A DNA stretch of 64,000 nt from DASRHK01 sp035650495 (lineage in GTDB: Bacteria > Pseudomonadota > Gammaproteobacteria > Nevskiales > Nevskiaceae): assembly GCA_035650495.1 (NCBI GenBank), contig DASRHK010000027.1:1-64000 (forward strand), given 5' to 3'. The position numbers were made by a program, and so were the translations under genes. Within the stretch, counting starts at the first letter, position 1, and each line of letters opens with the position of its first letter. Shown here in pieces: positions 34,215 to 43,229 of the stretch. A model generated the notes under the pieces. That model saw only the letters and a list, made by a program, of their open reading frames with translations. It ran no database searches and was not told where the DNA came from.

Positions 34215-35648
34215 ATGAACGACCGCTATCTCGAGCTCTCCCAATCGGGCTGGGGCAAGTCGATGCTGGAAATGTTCGGATTGCCCACGCCGCCGCGTCT
34301 CGCGCGCGCCGAAGGCGGCTGGCAGGACCGGCCCTTCGACGGCCAGGCGATCCTGGTCGGCGCCGCGTCGAGCGCGGAAGCTTGTGAGCCGCTGCTGCGC
34401 GCGCTCGACGAGGCCGGCGCCAAGCTGCGCGTCGTCACCGAGCTGCCCGGCCTCGCGCCGCTGAAGAAGGCCGCGGGCACGCTCAAGCTCAACCTCGCGA
34501 CCAATCCGCAGCCCGCGGAAGGCGCCGATCGCGCGTTCGCCGTCGTCTTCGACGCCACTGGCATCGCCGGCCCGGATCAGCTGCGCGAGCTCTACGATTT
34601 CGTGCAGCCGCAGGTGGCGGCGATCCCGTCGAACGGTCGCGTGCTGATCATCGGCCGCGCGCCGGATGAAGCCGACTCGCCCGCGGCCTCCGCAGCTGCG
34701 GCCGCGCTCATCGGATTTGCGAAGAGCCTCGGCAAGGAGATCGGCCGCAAGGGCACGACGGTCAATGTGATCCACCTCGAGAACGGCGCCGACGCCAATG
34801 CGGCCGGGCCGATCCGGTTCCTGCTGTCGAAGCATTCCGCGTACATCAGTGGCCAGGTGTTGCGCGTCGGCCAGGCAACGCGCGGCTCGACGTCGCGAGG
34901 CTGGTCGCAAGTGCTCGGTGGCAAGAGCGCGCTCGTCACCGGCGCGGCCCGCGGCATCGGTGCGTCGATCGCCGAGACGCTCGCACGCGAAGGGGCGCAC
35001 GTGATCGGCGTGGATCATCCGACGCAGGAAGGCGCGCTCGCCGAAACGATGGCGAAGGTCGCCGGCAGCGGCATCGCCGTCGACATCACTGCCAAGGACG
35101 CGCCGGATCGCATCGCGAAGGCGGTGGCGGGCAATGGCACGTCGGGCGGGATCGACCTCGTCGTCCACAACGCCGGCGTCACGCGCGACAAGATGCTGCG
35201 CAACATGCCGCCGCACCTGTGGGACATGGTGCTGCAGGTGAATCTCGCATCGATCCTGCGCATGAACGAGCGCTTCATGGACGGCACGCTCAAGCAGGGC
35301 GCGCGCATGGTCTGCATCTCGTCGATCGGCGGCATCGGCGGCAATGCGGGCCAGACCAATTACGGCGCGACCAAGGCGGGCATCATCGGCTACGTCGCCG
35401 CGCTCGCCGATCAGATGGCGAAGCAGGGCGGTGCGGTGAACGCCGTCGCGCCCGGATTCATCGAGACCCAGATGACTGCGCAGATGCCATTCGGTCCGCG
35501 CGAGGTCGGACGCCGTCTCGCGTCGCTCGGGCAGGGCGGCTTGCCGATCGATATCGCCGAAGCGGTGATGTTCCTCGGCAGCTCGCATGCGGCCGGCGTC
35601 AACGGTCAGACGCTGCGCGTGTGCGGTCAGAACTTCTTCGGAGCGTGA
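34215..35648 (+). CDS. high-molecular-weight 3-oxoacyl-ACP/CoA reductase (FabG4-like)
   Basis: A 477-residue SDR, about 200 residues longer than ordinary FabG. Residues 1-215 form a degenerate Rossmann-like domain without a glycine motif. The C-terminal SDR holds TGAARGIG at 242-249 and the catalytic Ser370, Tyr383 and Lys387. This matches HMwFabG proteins such as mycobacterial FabG4, which reduce 3-oxoacyl-CoA/ACP with NADH. ATG 34215 is the first methionine before the conserved N-terminus. The stop and the ribA start share TGATG. Confidence 0.9.
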   Translation: MNDRYLELSQSGWGKSMLEMFGLPTPPRLARAEGGWQDRPFDGQAILVGAASSAEACEPLLRALDEAGAKLRVVTELPGLAPLKKAAGTLKLNLATNPQPAEGADRAFAVVFDATGIAGPDQLRELYDFVQPQVAAIPSNGRVLIIGRAPDEADSPAASAAAAALIGFAKSLGKEIGRKGTTVNVIHLENGADANAAGPIRFLLSKHSAYISGQVLRVGQATRGSTSRGWSQVLGGKSALVTGAARGIGASIAETLAREGAHVIGVDHPTQEGALAETMAKVAGSGIAVDITAKDAPDRIAKAVAGNGTSGGIDLVVHNAGVTRDKMLRNMPPHLWDMVLQVNLASILRMNERFMDGTLKQGARMVCISSIGGIGGNAGQTNYGATKAGIIGYVAALADQMAKQGGAVNAVAPGFIETQMTAQMPFGPREVGRRLASLGQGGLPIDIAEAVMFLGSSHAAGVNGQTLRVCGQNFFGA

Positions 35649-36271
35649 TGGCAACGGCCACGCGAGTGATCGAGACGCCGGCGCCGCTCAAGCCGATCGC
35701 GACGGCGAGCCTGCCGACGCCATTCGCGGAATTCGCGATGACCGTCTATCAATCGCCCGAAGGCAAGGAGCATCTCGCGCTCGTGCTCGGCGACGTCAAC
35801 GACGGCGCGCCGCCGCTGATCCGGATCCATTCCGAATGCCTCACCGGCGACGCGCTGTTCTCGCTGCGCTGTGATTGCGGCTTCCAGCTCGAGCACGCGC
35901 TGCAGCGCATCGCCACGGAAGGTCGTGGCGCGGTGCTGTATCTGCGCCAGGAGGGCCGCGGCATCGGGCTCGCGAACAAGATCAAGGCGTATGCGCTGCA
36001 GGATCACGGCGCGGACACCGTCGAGGCGAACGCGCATCTCGGATTCCCCGCGGATTTGCGCGACTATCAGCCCGCGGTCGACATCCTGCGCGACCTGCAC
36101 GTGAGCAAGGTGCGCTTGATGACGAACAATCCACGCAAGGTCGATGCGCTGGCGAAAGCCGGCATCGAAGTGGTCGAGCGCATCCCGGTCCAGTGCGGCC
36201 GCAATCCGCACAACGAGGAATACCTGCACACCAAGGCCGACAAGCTCGGCCATCTCCTGCAGAAGCAATGA
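35648..36271 (+). CDS. ribA: GTP cyclohydrolase II
   Basis: First step of riboflavin synthesis, GTP to diaminopyrimidine phosphate, formate and pyrophosphate. The 207-residue protein has zinc ligands Cys64, Cys75 and Cys77 in SECLTGDALFSLRCDCG. The LRQEGRGIGLANKIKAYALQD block and LMTNNPRKV complete the family pattern. It is a stand-alone RibA without a RibB domain. It shares one base with the fabG-like stop, and its own stop overlaps the AarF-family gene (ATGA). Confidence 0.96.
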   Translation: MATATRVIETPAPLKPIATASLPTPFAEFAMTVYQSPEGKEHLALVLGDVNDGAPPLIRIHSECLTGDALFSLRCDCGFQLEHALQRIATEGRGAVLYLRQEGRGIGLANKIKAYALQDHGADTVEANAHLGFPADLRDYQPAVDILRDLHVSKVRLMTNNPRKVDALAKAGIEVVERIPVQCGRNPHNEEYLHTKADKLGHLLQKQ

Positions 36272-38271
36272 GCCCACCGCCGCCTGCACTCGACAAGGCG
36301 CGCGGAGTTCTTCGTGAGCTTGGATCGCTGACCTATCAGACCTACCAGGTCTCGCGCGGCTTCGTGCCGCTGGTCAATCTGCTCACGCACGAGAACGACG
36401 TCACGCGCGAGGAGCTGTCGGCGGCGATCGACAAGATCTTCGACGGGCTGTATCGCCATCCGATCACGCGCAGCGCGGAGCGCATCACGCAATACCTGCG
36501 CGCCAAAAGGCTCATCCCGAACGAGCAGTCGACTGAAGAGCTGATCCGCTTCGTCGTCGATCAGTTGATCCAGCGCTCCCCGGTGCCGGTGCCCGAAGCG
36601 ATCGTCGAGGAGTTCTGGCGCTTCTTCAACGAGCTGTTCTCCTCGCCAGAGCTCAAAGGCCTGGGCGAGCTCACGCTCGACATGGTGCGGCTCGTCATCC
36701 ACACCTACGAATCGCTGCTCGTGGAAGTGGTGAACCTGCTCAAGGCGGGTCGGCGCTTCAATCAATGGCAGCTCAACGAGCTGCTCCGTCGCGCGCAGCT
36801 GATCCGCGGCGACGTGGGCATCGTGCGACGGCAGATCAAGGCAATCCGCTACATCCGGCCGTTCTTCCAGGCCGATCCGAAGGATTTCGCAACGCAGGCG
36901 AAGATCGTCGCGCAGATGGTGCGCGAGTTCGGGCCGTTCTTCATCAAGATGGCGCAGGCCGCTGCGGCGAACGCCGACTTCCTGCCGGAAGAGATCGCCT
37001 CCGAGCTCGCCGTCTTCCACGAAGACGTCGCGCCGATGACGGAAGACGAGGTGCTGCAGGCCTTCCAGGAAACGCACGGCAAGCCGCCGCATCAGCTCTA
37101 CATGGGCTTCGACGCGGCGCGGCCGGTGCGCTCCGGATCGATCGGCTCGATTTACGTCGCGAAGAAGCCGTTCATCGAGGAAGGTGTCGAAGTGCTGCGG
37201 CCGGTGGTGATCAAGGTCGGGCGGCACAACATCGATCGCGAATTCCTGATCGGCAAGATGGTGCTCGGGCTTGCGATCATGTCGTCGCAGTACTGGGCGC
37301 CGCACACCAAGCTCGCGCCGTTCCTGCGCGCGCTGCAGTTGCAGGTCGACGAGTTCATCGCCGGTTTCACTCAGGAGCTCGACTTCGCCGAGGAGGCGCG
37401 CAATCACGAGCGCTTCTTCCTGCGCTCGCTGCGCAGCAAGAGCTGGAGCGTGCCGCGGCTCTATGGGTCGACCAGCCGCATCATCGAGATGGAATACCTG
37501 TCCGACGCGACGAGCCTCGCGAAAGCGCTCGGGCGGTTGCCGCGCCGCGAGCGCCGGCGCTTCCAGTCGCAGGTCGCGCAGCAGCTGCTCTACACCGTGC
37601 TGTCGCACATCTTCATGTACCAGGAGATGCACGGCGATCTGCATCCCGGGAACATCATGATCGGCGCCGACGGCGCGCTGCACCTGATCGACTGGGGCAA
37701 CGTGGTGCCGCTCGAGGGCAAATGGGGCGCGGTGTGGGAATACCTCACCGGCGCGATCACCGCGGACCTCGATCTGCTCACGGACGCGCTGATCCAGGTG
37801 AGCACGACGCCCGACGAGAATCGCGCGCGGCGCGACGAGATCCACGCTGCGCTCGCCGAGACGCTGAAGAAAAAGGGGGTGACGCCGCTGACGCGTCGCA
37901 ACTTCCTGCTCGAGTTGAAGCGCGGCGGAGTTGCGGGCCTGCACACCCGCGGCCAGACGATCCTGCATCTGATGTCGAACACCCAGCACGCCGGCGTCGT
38001 CATCAAGAAGGAATACCTGCATCTGTCGCGCGCGCTGATGGCGGCGGCGGGCAGCTTCGGCACGCTCTACGAAAAATCGCCGAAGCGGCTCTTGATGCTC
38101 GACCTCGCGTTCGGCCTCGCGCGGCTGCCGTGGAAGCTGGCGCGCGACATCACGTTCGCCGAAGTCTCGTTCTGGCGCGCGCGCATGGCGAGGCTGCTGC
38201 CGCTGCCGAAGGTGCTGCGCGATCGGCTCGCGCCGCCGTCGGTGCTGGCGCTCCAGCAGATCCAGGCTTGA
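36268..38271 (+). CDS. ABC1/AarF (UbiB-like) atypical kinase family protein
   Basis: A 667-residue protein of the ABC1/ADCK/UbiB family, longer than UbiB itself (about 545). The N-terminal 200 residues are helical and not typical. The kinase core has the modified nucleotide loop RSGSIGSIYVAKK, VVIKVGRHNID, HGDLHPGNIMIG and LIDWGNVVP. Relatives support ubiquinone synthesis or lipid metabolism through ATPase activity. UbiB identity is not supported: there are no ubi genes nearby and no clear C-terminal membrane hairpin. The ATG overlaps ribA and the stop overlaps pyrD. Confidence 0.88.
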   Translation: MSPPPPALDKARGVLRELGSLTYQTYQVSRGFVPLVNLLTHENDVTREELSAAIDKIFDGLYRHPITRSAERITQYLRAKRLIPNEQSTEELIRFVVDQLIQRSPVPVPEAIVEEFWRFFNELFSSPELKGLGELTLDMVRLVIHTYESLLVEVVNLLKAGRRFNQWQLNELLRRAQLIRGDVGIVRRQIKAIRYIRPFFQADPKDFATQAKIVAQMVREFGPFFIKMAQAAAANADFLPEEIASELAVFHEDVAPMTEDEVLQAFQETHGKPPHQLYMGFDAARPVRSGSIGSIYVAKKPFIEEGVEVLRPVVIKVGRHNIDREFLIGKMVLGLAIMSSQYWAPHTKLAPFLRALQLQVDEFIAGFTQELDFAEEARNHERFFLRSLRSKSWSVPRLYGSTSRIIEMEYLSDATSLAKALGRLPRRERRRFQSQVAQQLLYTVLSHIFMYQEMHGDLHPGNIMIGADGALHLIDWGNVVPLEGKWGAVWEYLTGAITADLDLLTDALIQVSTTPDENRARRDEIHAALAETLKKKGVTPLTRRNFLLELKRGGVAGLHTRGQTILHLMSNTQHAGVVIKKEYLHLSRALMAAAGSFGTLYEKSPKRLLMLDLAFGLARLPWKLARDITFAEVSFWRARMARLLPLPKVLRDRLAPPSVLALQQIQA

Positions 38272-39323
38272 GCCTTTACGCGCTCGCGCGCACGGCGCTC
38301 TTCAAGCTCGATGCGGAGCAGGCGCACGAGCTCACGATCGAAACCTTCCGCCGCGCGCCGAAGCTCGCGACCGCTGCATTCGCCGGCAACGCGGTCGACG
38401 ATCCGGTCGATCTGCTCGGCATCCGCTTCGCCAATCGCGTCGGGCTCGCCGCCGGGCTCGACAAGAACGCCGAGTGTCTCGACGCGTGGTCGCGGCTGGG
38501 CTTCGGCTTCGTCGAGATCGGCACGGTCACGCCGCGCGCGCAGCCGGGCAATCCGAAGCCGCGCATGTTCCGCTTGCCGAGGCACGAAGCACTGATCAAT
38601 CGGCTCGGCTTCAACAACAAGGGCGCGGACTACGTGCTCGCGCGGATCCGCGAGTCCTCGTATCGCGGCGTGCTCGGCGTGAACCTCGGCAAGAACTTCG
38701 ACACGCCCAACGAGCGCGCGGCAGACGATTACGTCGCCGGCTTGCGCAAGCTCTACAGCGTCGCGTCGTACGTGACGATCAACGTCTCGTCGCCGAACAC
38801 CAAAGGCCTGCGCGACCTGCAAGGGCAGGCGGCGCTGCGCACGCTGCTCGCGGCCATCACGATGGAGCGCGCGCGTCTCGCCGACGCCCACGGCAAGCGC
38901 GTTCCCTTGCTGCTGAAGATCGCGCCCGATCTGTCGGACGTCCAGATCGCCGAGGCCGCCGAGGTCGCGCGAGCGTCCGGGATCGACGGAATGATCGCGA
39001 CCAACACGACGATTGCGCGACCGGGGCTTGAGCGCGAGCCGCTCGCCAGTGAAACCGGCGGCCTGTCCGGCGCGCCGTTGCGCCGCATGTCGACCGAAGT
39101 CCTGCGCAAGCTGCGCGCCCGGGTGGGCAAGGACTTCCCGCTGATCGGAGTCGGTGGGATCACCAGCGCCGAGGCGGCGACCGAACGCGTCGACGCGGGC
39201 GCCGATCTCGTGCAGGTCTACACGGGCTTCATCTACCGCGGACCGCCGCTCGTGCGCGAATGCGCGCTCGCCCTCAAGAGGAAAGCGGCGTCAAAGTTGC
39301 CGGGGGCAGGGGGTTCCCTGTAA
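38268..39323 (+). CDS. pyrD: dihydroorotate dehydrogenase (quinone), class 2
   Basis: FMN enzyme of the inner membrane that oxidises dihydroorotate to orotate with quinone. The 351-residue protein has the class 2 N-terminal helices (LYALARTALFKLDAEQAHELT), VGLAAGLDKNAE, GTVTPRAQPGNPKPR, NVSSPNTKGLRDLQ with the catalytic Ser, and IGVGGITSAEAA. The start is TTG at 38268 within a TTGA overlap with the AarF-like stop; no other start precedes the conserved helices. Confidence 0.95.
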   Translation: MSLYALARTALFKLDAEQAHELTIETFRRAPKLATAAFAGNAVDDPVDLLGIRFANRVGLAAGLDKNAECLDAWSRLGFGFVEIGTVTPRAQPGNPKPRMFRLPRHEALINRLGFNNKGADYVLARIRESSYRGVLGVNLGKNFDTPNERAADDYVAGLRKLYSVASYVTINVSSPNTKGLRDLQGQAALRTLLAAITMERARLADAHGKRVPLLLKIAPDLSDVQIAEAAEVARASGIDGMIATNTTIARPGLEREPLASETGGLSGAPLRRMSTEVLRKLRARVGKDFPLIGVGGITSAEAATERVDAGADLVQVYTGFIYRGPPLVRECALALKRKAASKLPGAGGSL

Positions 39324-39326
39324 ATT
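39297..39326 (+). promoter_or_regulatory. putative promoter of the OmpA-like gene
   Basis: TTGCCG at 39297-39302 and TAAATT at 39321-39326 are 18 bases apart, overlapping the end of pyrD. A leader of about 65 bases would precede the ATG at 39399. Confidence 0.45.
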
Positions 39327-39398
39327 CCGCGCATTCCATAAGAACAACATTCGTCAGCAGTTTCCGATCACAGCAGTCAGGGGTTACAGGACAGGTCC

Positions 39399-40631
39399 AT
39401 GAGCAAAATGCTTCGGGGTGCACTGTTGGCTTGCGGCACGGTGTGGGCGGGCCAGGCGGCTGCGGTCAACACCGAGAACTACGACATTCCGTACGTGGCT
39501 GCGATGGGCAGCTACGTCATTCCCGACAGCGTGCGCGACAACGACGGCGGCTGGGGCTTCGACGCGCTGTTCGGCGTGCCGCTGGGAGACTGGTTCCCGA
39601 TCTCCGGCTCGGCGGCCGAGATCAATTTCTTCGACAACAACCTCAAGCGCACGATCGACAACAACAACAATTACCAGACCGGCATCATGGTCGACTGGGT
39701 CAAGGACTTCGGCCTCTACGGCTGGCCCAAGAACGGCGTGATGAGCTGGGCGCCGGACTTCAAGCCGTTCACGGTCCTCGGCATCGGCGCGGTGCAGGAC
39801 GACGTGCTCGGCACCAAGCACGGCGTGTTCGGCTTCGAGGGCGGCGCCGGCGTCATCGCGACGCTGCCGTGGTGGGGCTGGGCGATCCGCACCGACATCC
39901 GTCTCGTCGGCCAGGTCAACAACAAGTCCGTGCCCGATCACGACGTGCTGGTCGACTATCGCTTCAACCTCGGCCTGCAGATTCCGCTCACGCCGTTCTT
40001 CGATCGCAACCTCGCGGTCACGCCGGCGAAGGAGTGCGACGTCGCGGTGGTGAATCCGGTCACCGGTCGCAGCGACTGCGCGACGGACTCGGATCACGAC
40101 GGCGTGCCGGACACGCTCGACAAGTGCCCCGGCACTGCGCCCGGCACGCCGGTCGACGCGAATGGCTGCCCGACCAACTCCAGCGGCGCCGACTCCGATC
40201 ACGACGGCGTCTCCGACGCCAGCGACGTCTGCCCGAACACGCCGGCCGGCATGAAGGTCGACAGCGTCGGCTGCGCGGTGTCGCAGACCGTCGTGCTCAC
40301 CGACGTGCGCTTCAAGCTCGACTCGGCCGAGCTGACCGACGAGGCGAAGGGCACGCTCGACAACGTCGCCAAGGCGCTCGAGAGCCAGAAGAACATCTCG
40401 GTCGAGGTCGACGGCTACGCCGACAACATGGGCTCGCCGAAGTACAACGAGGAGCTCTCGCAGAAGCGCGCCGAGTCGGTGAAGGAATATCTGGTGGGCA
40501 AGGGCGTCGATGGCTCGCGCCTGGCGGCCAAGGGCTTCGGCGAGAAGAAGCCGGTCGTCTCGAACGACACCGAAGCGGGCCGCGAGATGAACCGCCGCGT
40601 GGAGTTCAAGGTCACCATCCAGGGCGCCTGA
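39399..40631 (+). CDS. OmpA-family outer-membrane protein with thrombospondin type 3 repeats
   Basis: A 410-residue exported protein. Signal peptide MSKMLRGALLACGTVWAGQAAA, then an eight-strand barrel up to about residue 215 (VNTENYDIPYVAAMGSYVIP to LVDYRFNLGLQIP). Two calcium-binding TSP3 repeats follow (DSDHDGVPDTLDKCPGT and DSDHDGVSDASDVCPNTP). The C-terminal OmpA/MotB peptidoglycan-binding domain (about 300-410) has the NEELSQKRAESVKEYL and NDTEAGREMNRRVEF ligand motifs. It probably tethers the outer membrane to peptidoglycan. A strong terminator follows directly. Confidence 0.95.
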   Translation: MSKMLRGALLACGTVWAGQAAAVNTENYDIPYVAAMGSYVIPDSVRDNDGGWGFDALFGVPLGDWFPISGSAAEINFFDNNLKRTIDNNNNYQTGIMVDWVKDFGLYGWPKNGVMSWAPDFKPFTVLGIGAVQDDVLGTKHGVFGFEGGAGVIATLPWWGWAIRTDIRLVGQVNNKSVPDHDVLVDYRFNLGLQIPLTPFFDRNLAVTPAKECDVAVVNPVTGRSDCATDSDHDGVPDTLDKCPGTAPGTPVDANGCPTNSSGADSDHDGVSDASDVCPNTPAGMKVDSVGCAVSQTVVLTDVRFKLDSAELTDEAKGTLDNVAKALESQKNISVEVDGYADNMGSPKYNEELSQKRAESVKEYLVGKGVDGSRLAAKGFGEKKPVVSNDTEAGREMNRRVEFKVTIQGA

Positions 40632-40657
40632 TCCCGCTCGGGCTCGAAGGAATCTCG

Positions 40658-40688
40658 ACCGCCGGCCCGAAAGGCCGGCGGTTTTTTT
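40658..40688 (+). terminator. intrinsic terminator after the OmpA-like gene
   Basis: A perfect 10-bp stem (ACCGCCGGCC with GGCCGGCGGT), loop CGAAA, followed by seven T. The ATG of the next gene follows the last T without a gap. Confidence 0.95.
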
Positions 40689-41321
40689 ATGGCTGAACCG
40701 ATCGCATCGCCGTGCGTCAACGTCTGCCGGCTCGACCCCGAGCAGGTCTGCGTCGGCTGCGGGCGTACGATCGAGGAAATCACGGTGTGGCCGATCGCGG
40801 ATGAGGCGACGCGCCGCCGGATCGTCCAGGACGCAGCGCGCAGGCTCGGAGGCAACATGAGCAACGACAAGCAGAAGCCGAAGGAAGAGCATCGCATCGA
40901 GCACTTCGCGCAGCGCATGACCATCCCGGTGCGCTGGGGCGACATGGATGCGCTCGGGCACGTCAACAACGTCAAGTTCTTCACCTTCGACGAGAGCGTG
41001 CGCATCGCGTATTTCGACGAGCTCGCGCGCGCCGATCGGTCGTTCATGAAGACGCACGGGATGATCCTCGCGCACATCGGCGCCGACTTCATCGCACAGC
41101 TGCACTATCCGGCGACGCTCGAGGTGGGGATCCGCGTCGCGAAGATCGGCAGATCGAGCCTGAACACGGTCGCCGCGATGTTCAGCGAGGGCAAGCTGAT
41201 CGCGGTGACGAAAGGTGTGATCGTCTGGTTCGACTACGCGAACCAGAAGACGATGCCGATCCCGGAGCACGTGCGCGAGCTGATCCGCAAGCGCGAGCGG
41301 GTCGCGCCGGAGGAAGGCTGA
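40689..41321 (+). CDS. DUF1289 - acyl-CoA thioesterase (4HBT) fusion protein
   Basis: A 210-residue protein with two parts. Residues 1-55 are a DUF1289 module with Cys9, Cys13, Cys21 and Cys24 (C-x3-C-x7-C-x2-C), probably metal binding. From about 70 there is a hot-dog thioesterase (MTIPVRWGDMDALGHVNNVKF with the catalytic-type Asp, then IGADFIAQLHYPATLEV). An internal ATG at 40857 (Met57) could give the thioesterase alone. The first ATG touches the T tract of the preceding terminator, so no Shine-Dalgarno is available apart from the terminator stem itself. The thioesterase substrate is unknown. Confidence 0.85.
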   Translation: MAEPIASPCVNVCRLDPEQVCVGCGRTIEEITVWPIADEATRRRIVQDAARRLGGNMSNDKQKPKEEHRIEHFAQRMTIPVRWGDMDALGHVNNVKFFTFDESVRIAYFDELARADRSFMKTHGMILAHIGADFIAQLHYPATLEVGIRVAKIGRSSLNTVAAMFSEGKLIAVTKGVIVWFDYANQKTMPIPEHVRELIRKRERVAPEEG

Positions 41322-41322
41322 T

Positions 41323-41820
41323 CTACAGTTTCATCCCCGACAGCTCGACGACGGCTTCGGATTGCTCCCACGCGTCGTCGAACATCTTCATCAGCTCGAC
41401 CACACGCTGCGTCGCGTGCGGGTAGAAATAGGCGTCCAGCCGCGTCGCGTCGGGCAGCTCGAGCATCGTCGTGCGGTCGGCGATCAGGATCTCCGGACCC
41501 TCGCGCTCACGCTTCTCCGGCGTCAGCTCGCGCAGCTTGATGCGGCTCGGGAGCTTGCGCGCGACTTCGAGGAACGGATTGCCATTGGCCGTCGCACCAC
41601 GCGCGTCGGCAACGATGATGCGGACCTGCTGGCGCTCGTCGCGCAGCGCGAACTTGATGAGCGCATCGCTCAAGTCCTCGCGGGCATAGAAGCGGCGCGC
41701 GAGGCTCAGGCTGAGCAGCGCGATGGTGTGCTGCGCCGCCGCGATGACGGACGCAGCCTTCGCGCCGAAGGCGTCGGTGCCGCTGACGATCTCCCGATCC
41801 GGACGCTGGACGTCGGCCAT
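41323..41820 (-). CDS. conserved hypothetical protein, PLD-like fold suspected
   Basis: A 165-residue soluble protein not assigned with confidence. It reads as alternating strands and helices (AAQHTIALLSLSLARRFY, QQVRIIVADARGA, GPEILIADRTTMLEL), a layout like one half of a phospholipase D-like domain, but the HxK catalytic motif is absent. The ATG overlaps the purB stop by 1 base (TGATG), so it is coupled to purB and is likely the last gene of that unit. Confidence 0.75.
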   Translation of the reverse strand: MADVQRPDREIVSGTDAFGAKAASVIAAAQHTIALLSLSLARRFYAREDLSDALIKFALRDERQQVRIIVADARGATANGNPFLEVARKLPSRIKLRELTPEKREREGPEILIADRTTMLELPDATRLDAYFYPHATQRVVELMKMFDDAWEQSEAVVELSGMKL

Positions 41821-43187
41821 CAGACTTGCCTCGCTTGCTCTGCCGCGTTGCCGGTGTACTCGCCGGGCGTGAGCGCGAGCAGCCGCTTCTTGTCGGCGGC
41901 CGGCAGCTTCAGGCCCTCGATGAACTGGCGCAGCGCGTCCTTGCCGACGCGCTTGCCGCGCGTGAAGCGCTTGAGCTGCTCATAGGGCTCCGGCAATCCG
42001 TGCCGGCGCATGACGGTCTGGATCGCCTCGCCGAGCACTTCCCAATTCGCCTCGAGGTCCTGGCCCATCTTCCACGCGTCGGCCTCGAGCTTGCCGAGTC
42101 CTTTCTCGATCGCCTGATACGCGATCGCGCTGTGCGCGATGCCGACACCGAGATTGCGCAGGGCCGTGGAGTCGGTGAGATCACGCTGCCAGCGCGAGAT
42201 CGGCAGCTTCTGCGCGAGATGCTGGAGGATTGCGTTCGCGATGCCGAGATTGCCTTCGGCGTTCTCGAAGTCGATCGGATTCACCTTGTGCGGCATCGTC
42301 GACGAACCCACTTCGCCTTCGACGGTGCGCTGGCGGAAGTACGACATCGAGACGTAGCCCCAGATGTCGCGGCAGAAATCGATCAGCACGGTGTTGAAGC
42401 GCTCGAGCGCGTGGAAGTACTCGGCGATGAAATCGTGCGGCTCGATCTGCGTCGTCGCGGGGCTCGGCTCGAGGCCGAGATCGCGGATCAATCGCGAGGC
42501 GAGCTTCGGCCAGTCGACGTCGGGATACGCAGCGAGATGCGCGTTCCAGTTGCCGACCGCGCCGTTCATCTTGCCGAGCAGCTCGACCTGCGCGAGCTGC
42601 TTGCGCTGACGACGCAGGCGCTGCGCGAACACCGCCATCTCCTTGCCGAGCGTCGTCGGCGATGCGGGTTGGCCGTGCGTGCGCGCGAGCATCGGCTGCT
42701 CGGCGTACTGGCGGGCGAGCGTGGCGATCGACTTGATCAGCCGATCCGCTGCCGGCAGCAGCGCCTTCTCGCGCGCATCCTTGAGCATCAGCGCGTAGGC
42801 GAGGTTGTTGACGTCCTCGGACGTGCAGGCGAAGTGGATGAACTCCTTGATCTCGGCGAGCTCGCGCTGCGAGCCGATCTTCTCCTTGAGGTAGTACTCG
42901 ATCGCCTTGACGTCGTGGTTGGTCGTGTCCTCGATGCGCTTGACCCGCTGCGCCTCGGTCATGTCGAACGCCTCGACGATGCGCTCTAGCTTCTTGCGCG
43001 CGGCGGCCGTGAGCTCCGGAACTTCCTCGATGCCTTTCTGATCGGAGAGCGCGAGCAGCCAGCGCACCTCGACCTGGAGGCGATAGCGGATCAAGCCGTA
43101 CTCGCTGAACAGCTCGCGCAGCGTCGCGGTCTTCTCCGCGTAGCGGCCGTCGATGGGCGAGATGGCCGAGAGCGAGGTCAGGTTCAT
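41820..43187 (-). CDS. purB: adenylosuccinate lyase
   Basis: Two reactions of purine synthesis: SAICAR to AICAR and adenylosuccinate to AMP. The 455-residue protein has LTSLSAISPIDGRY at the start, KRIEDTTNHDVKAIEYYL, ARTHGQPASPTTLGKE with the catalytic His, and the superfamily signature GSSTMPHKVNPIDFEN. This is the E. coli-type PurB. ATG 43187 is followed at once by the conserved N-terminus. It is divergent from fumC with a gap of about 40 bases. Confidence 0.97.
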   Translation of the reverse strand: MNLTSLSAISPIDGRYAEKTATLRELFSEYGLIRYRLQVEVRWLLALSDQKGIEEVPELTAAARKKLERIVEAFDMTEAQRVKRIEDTTNHDVKAIEYYLKEKIGSQRELAEIKEFIHFACTSEDVNNLAYALMLKDAREKALLPAADRLIKSIATLARQYAEQPMLARTHGQPASPTTLGKEMAVFAQRLRRQRKQLAQVELLGKMNGAVGNWNAHLAAYPDVDWPKLASRLIRDLGLEPSPATTQIEPHDFIAEYFHALERFNTVLIDFCRDIWGYVSMSYFRQRTVEGEVGSSTMPHKVNPIDFENAEGNLGIANAILQHLAQKLPISRWQRDLTDSTALRNLGVGIAHSAIAYQAIEKGLGKLEADAWKMGQDLEANWEVLGEAIQTVMRRHGLPEPYEQLKRFTRGKRVGKDALRQFIEGLKLPAADKKRLLALTPGEYTGNAAEQARQV

Positions 43188-43229
43188 GGGCCCCGGATTT
43201 GTGGTGAACGCTGGTGTAAGGTGAGCATT

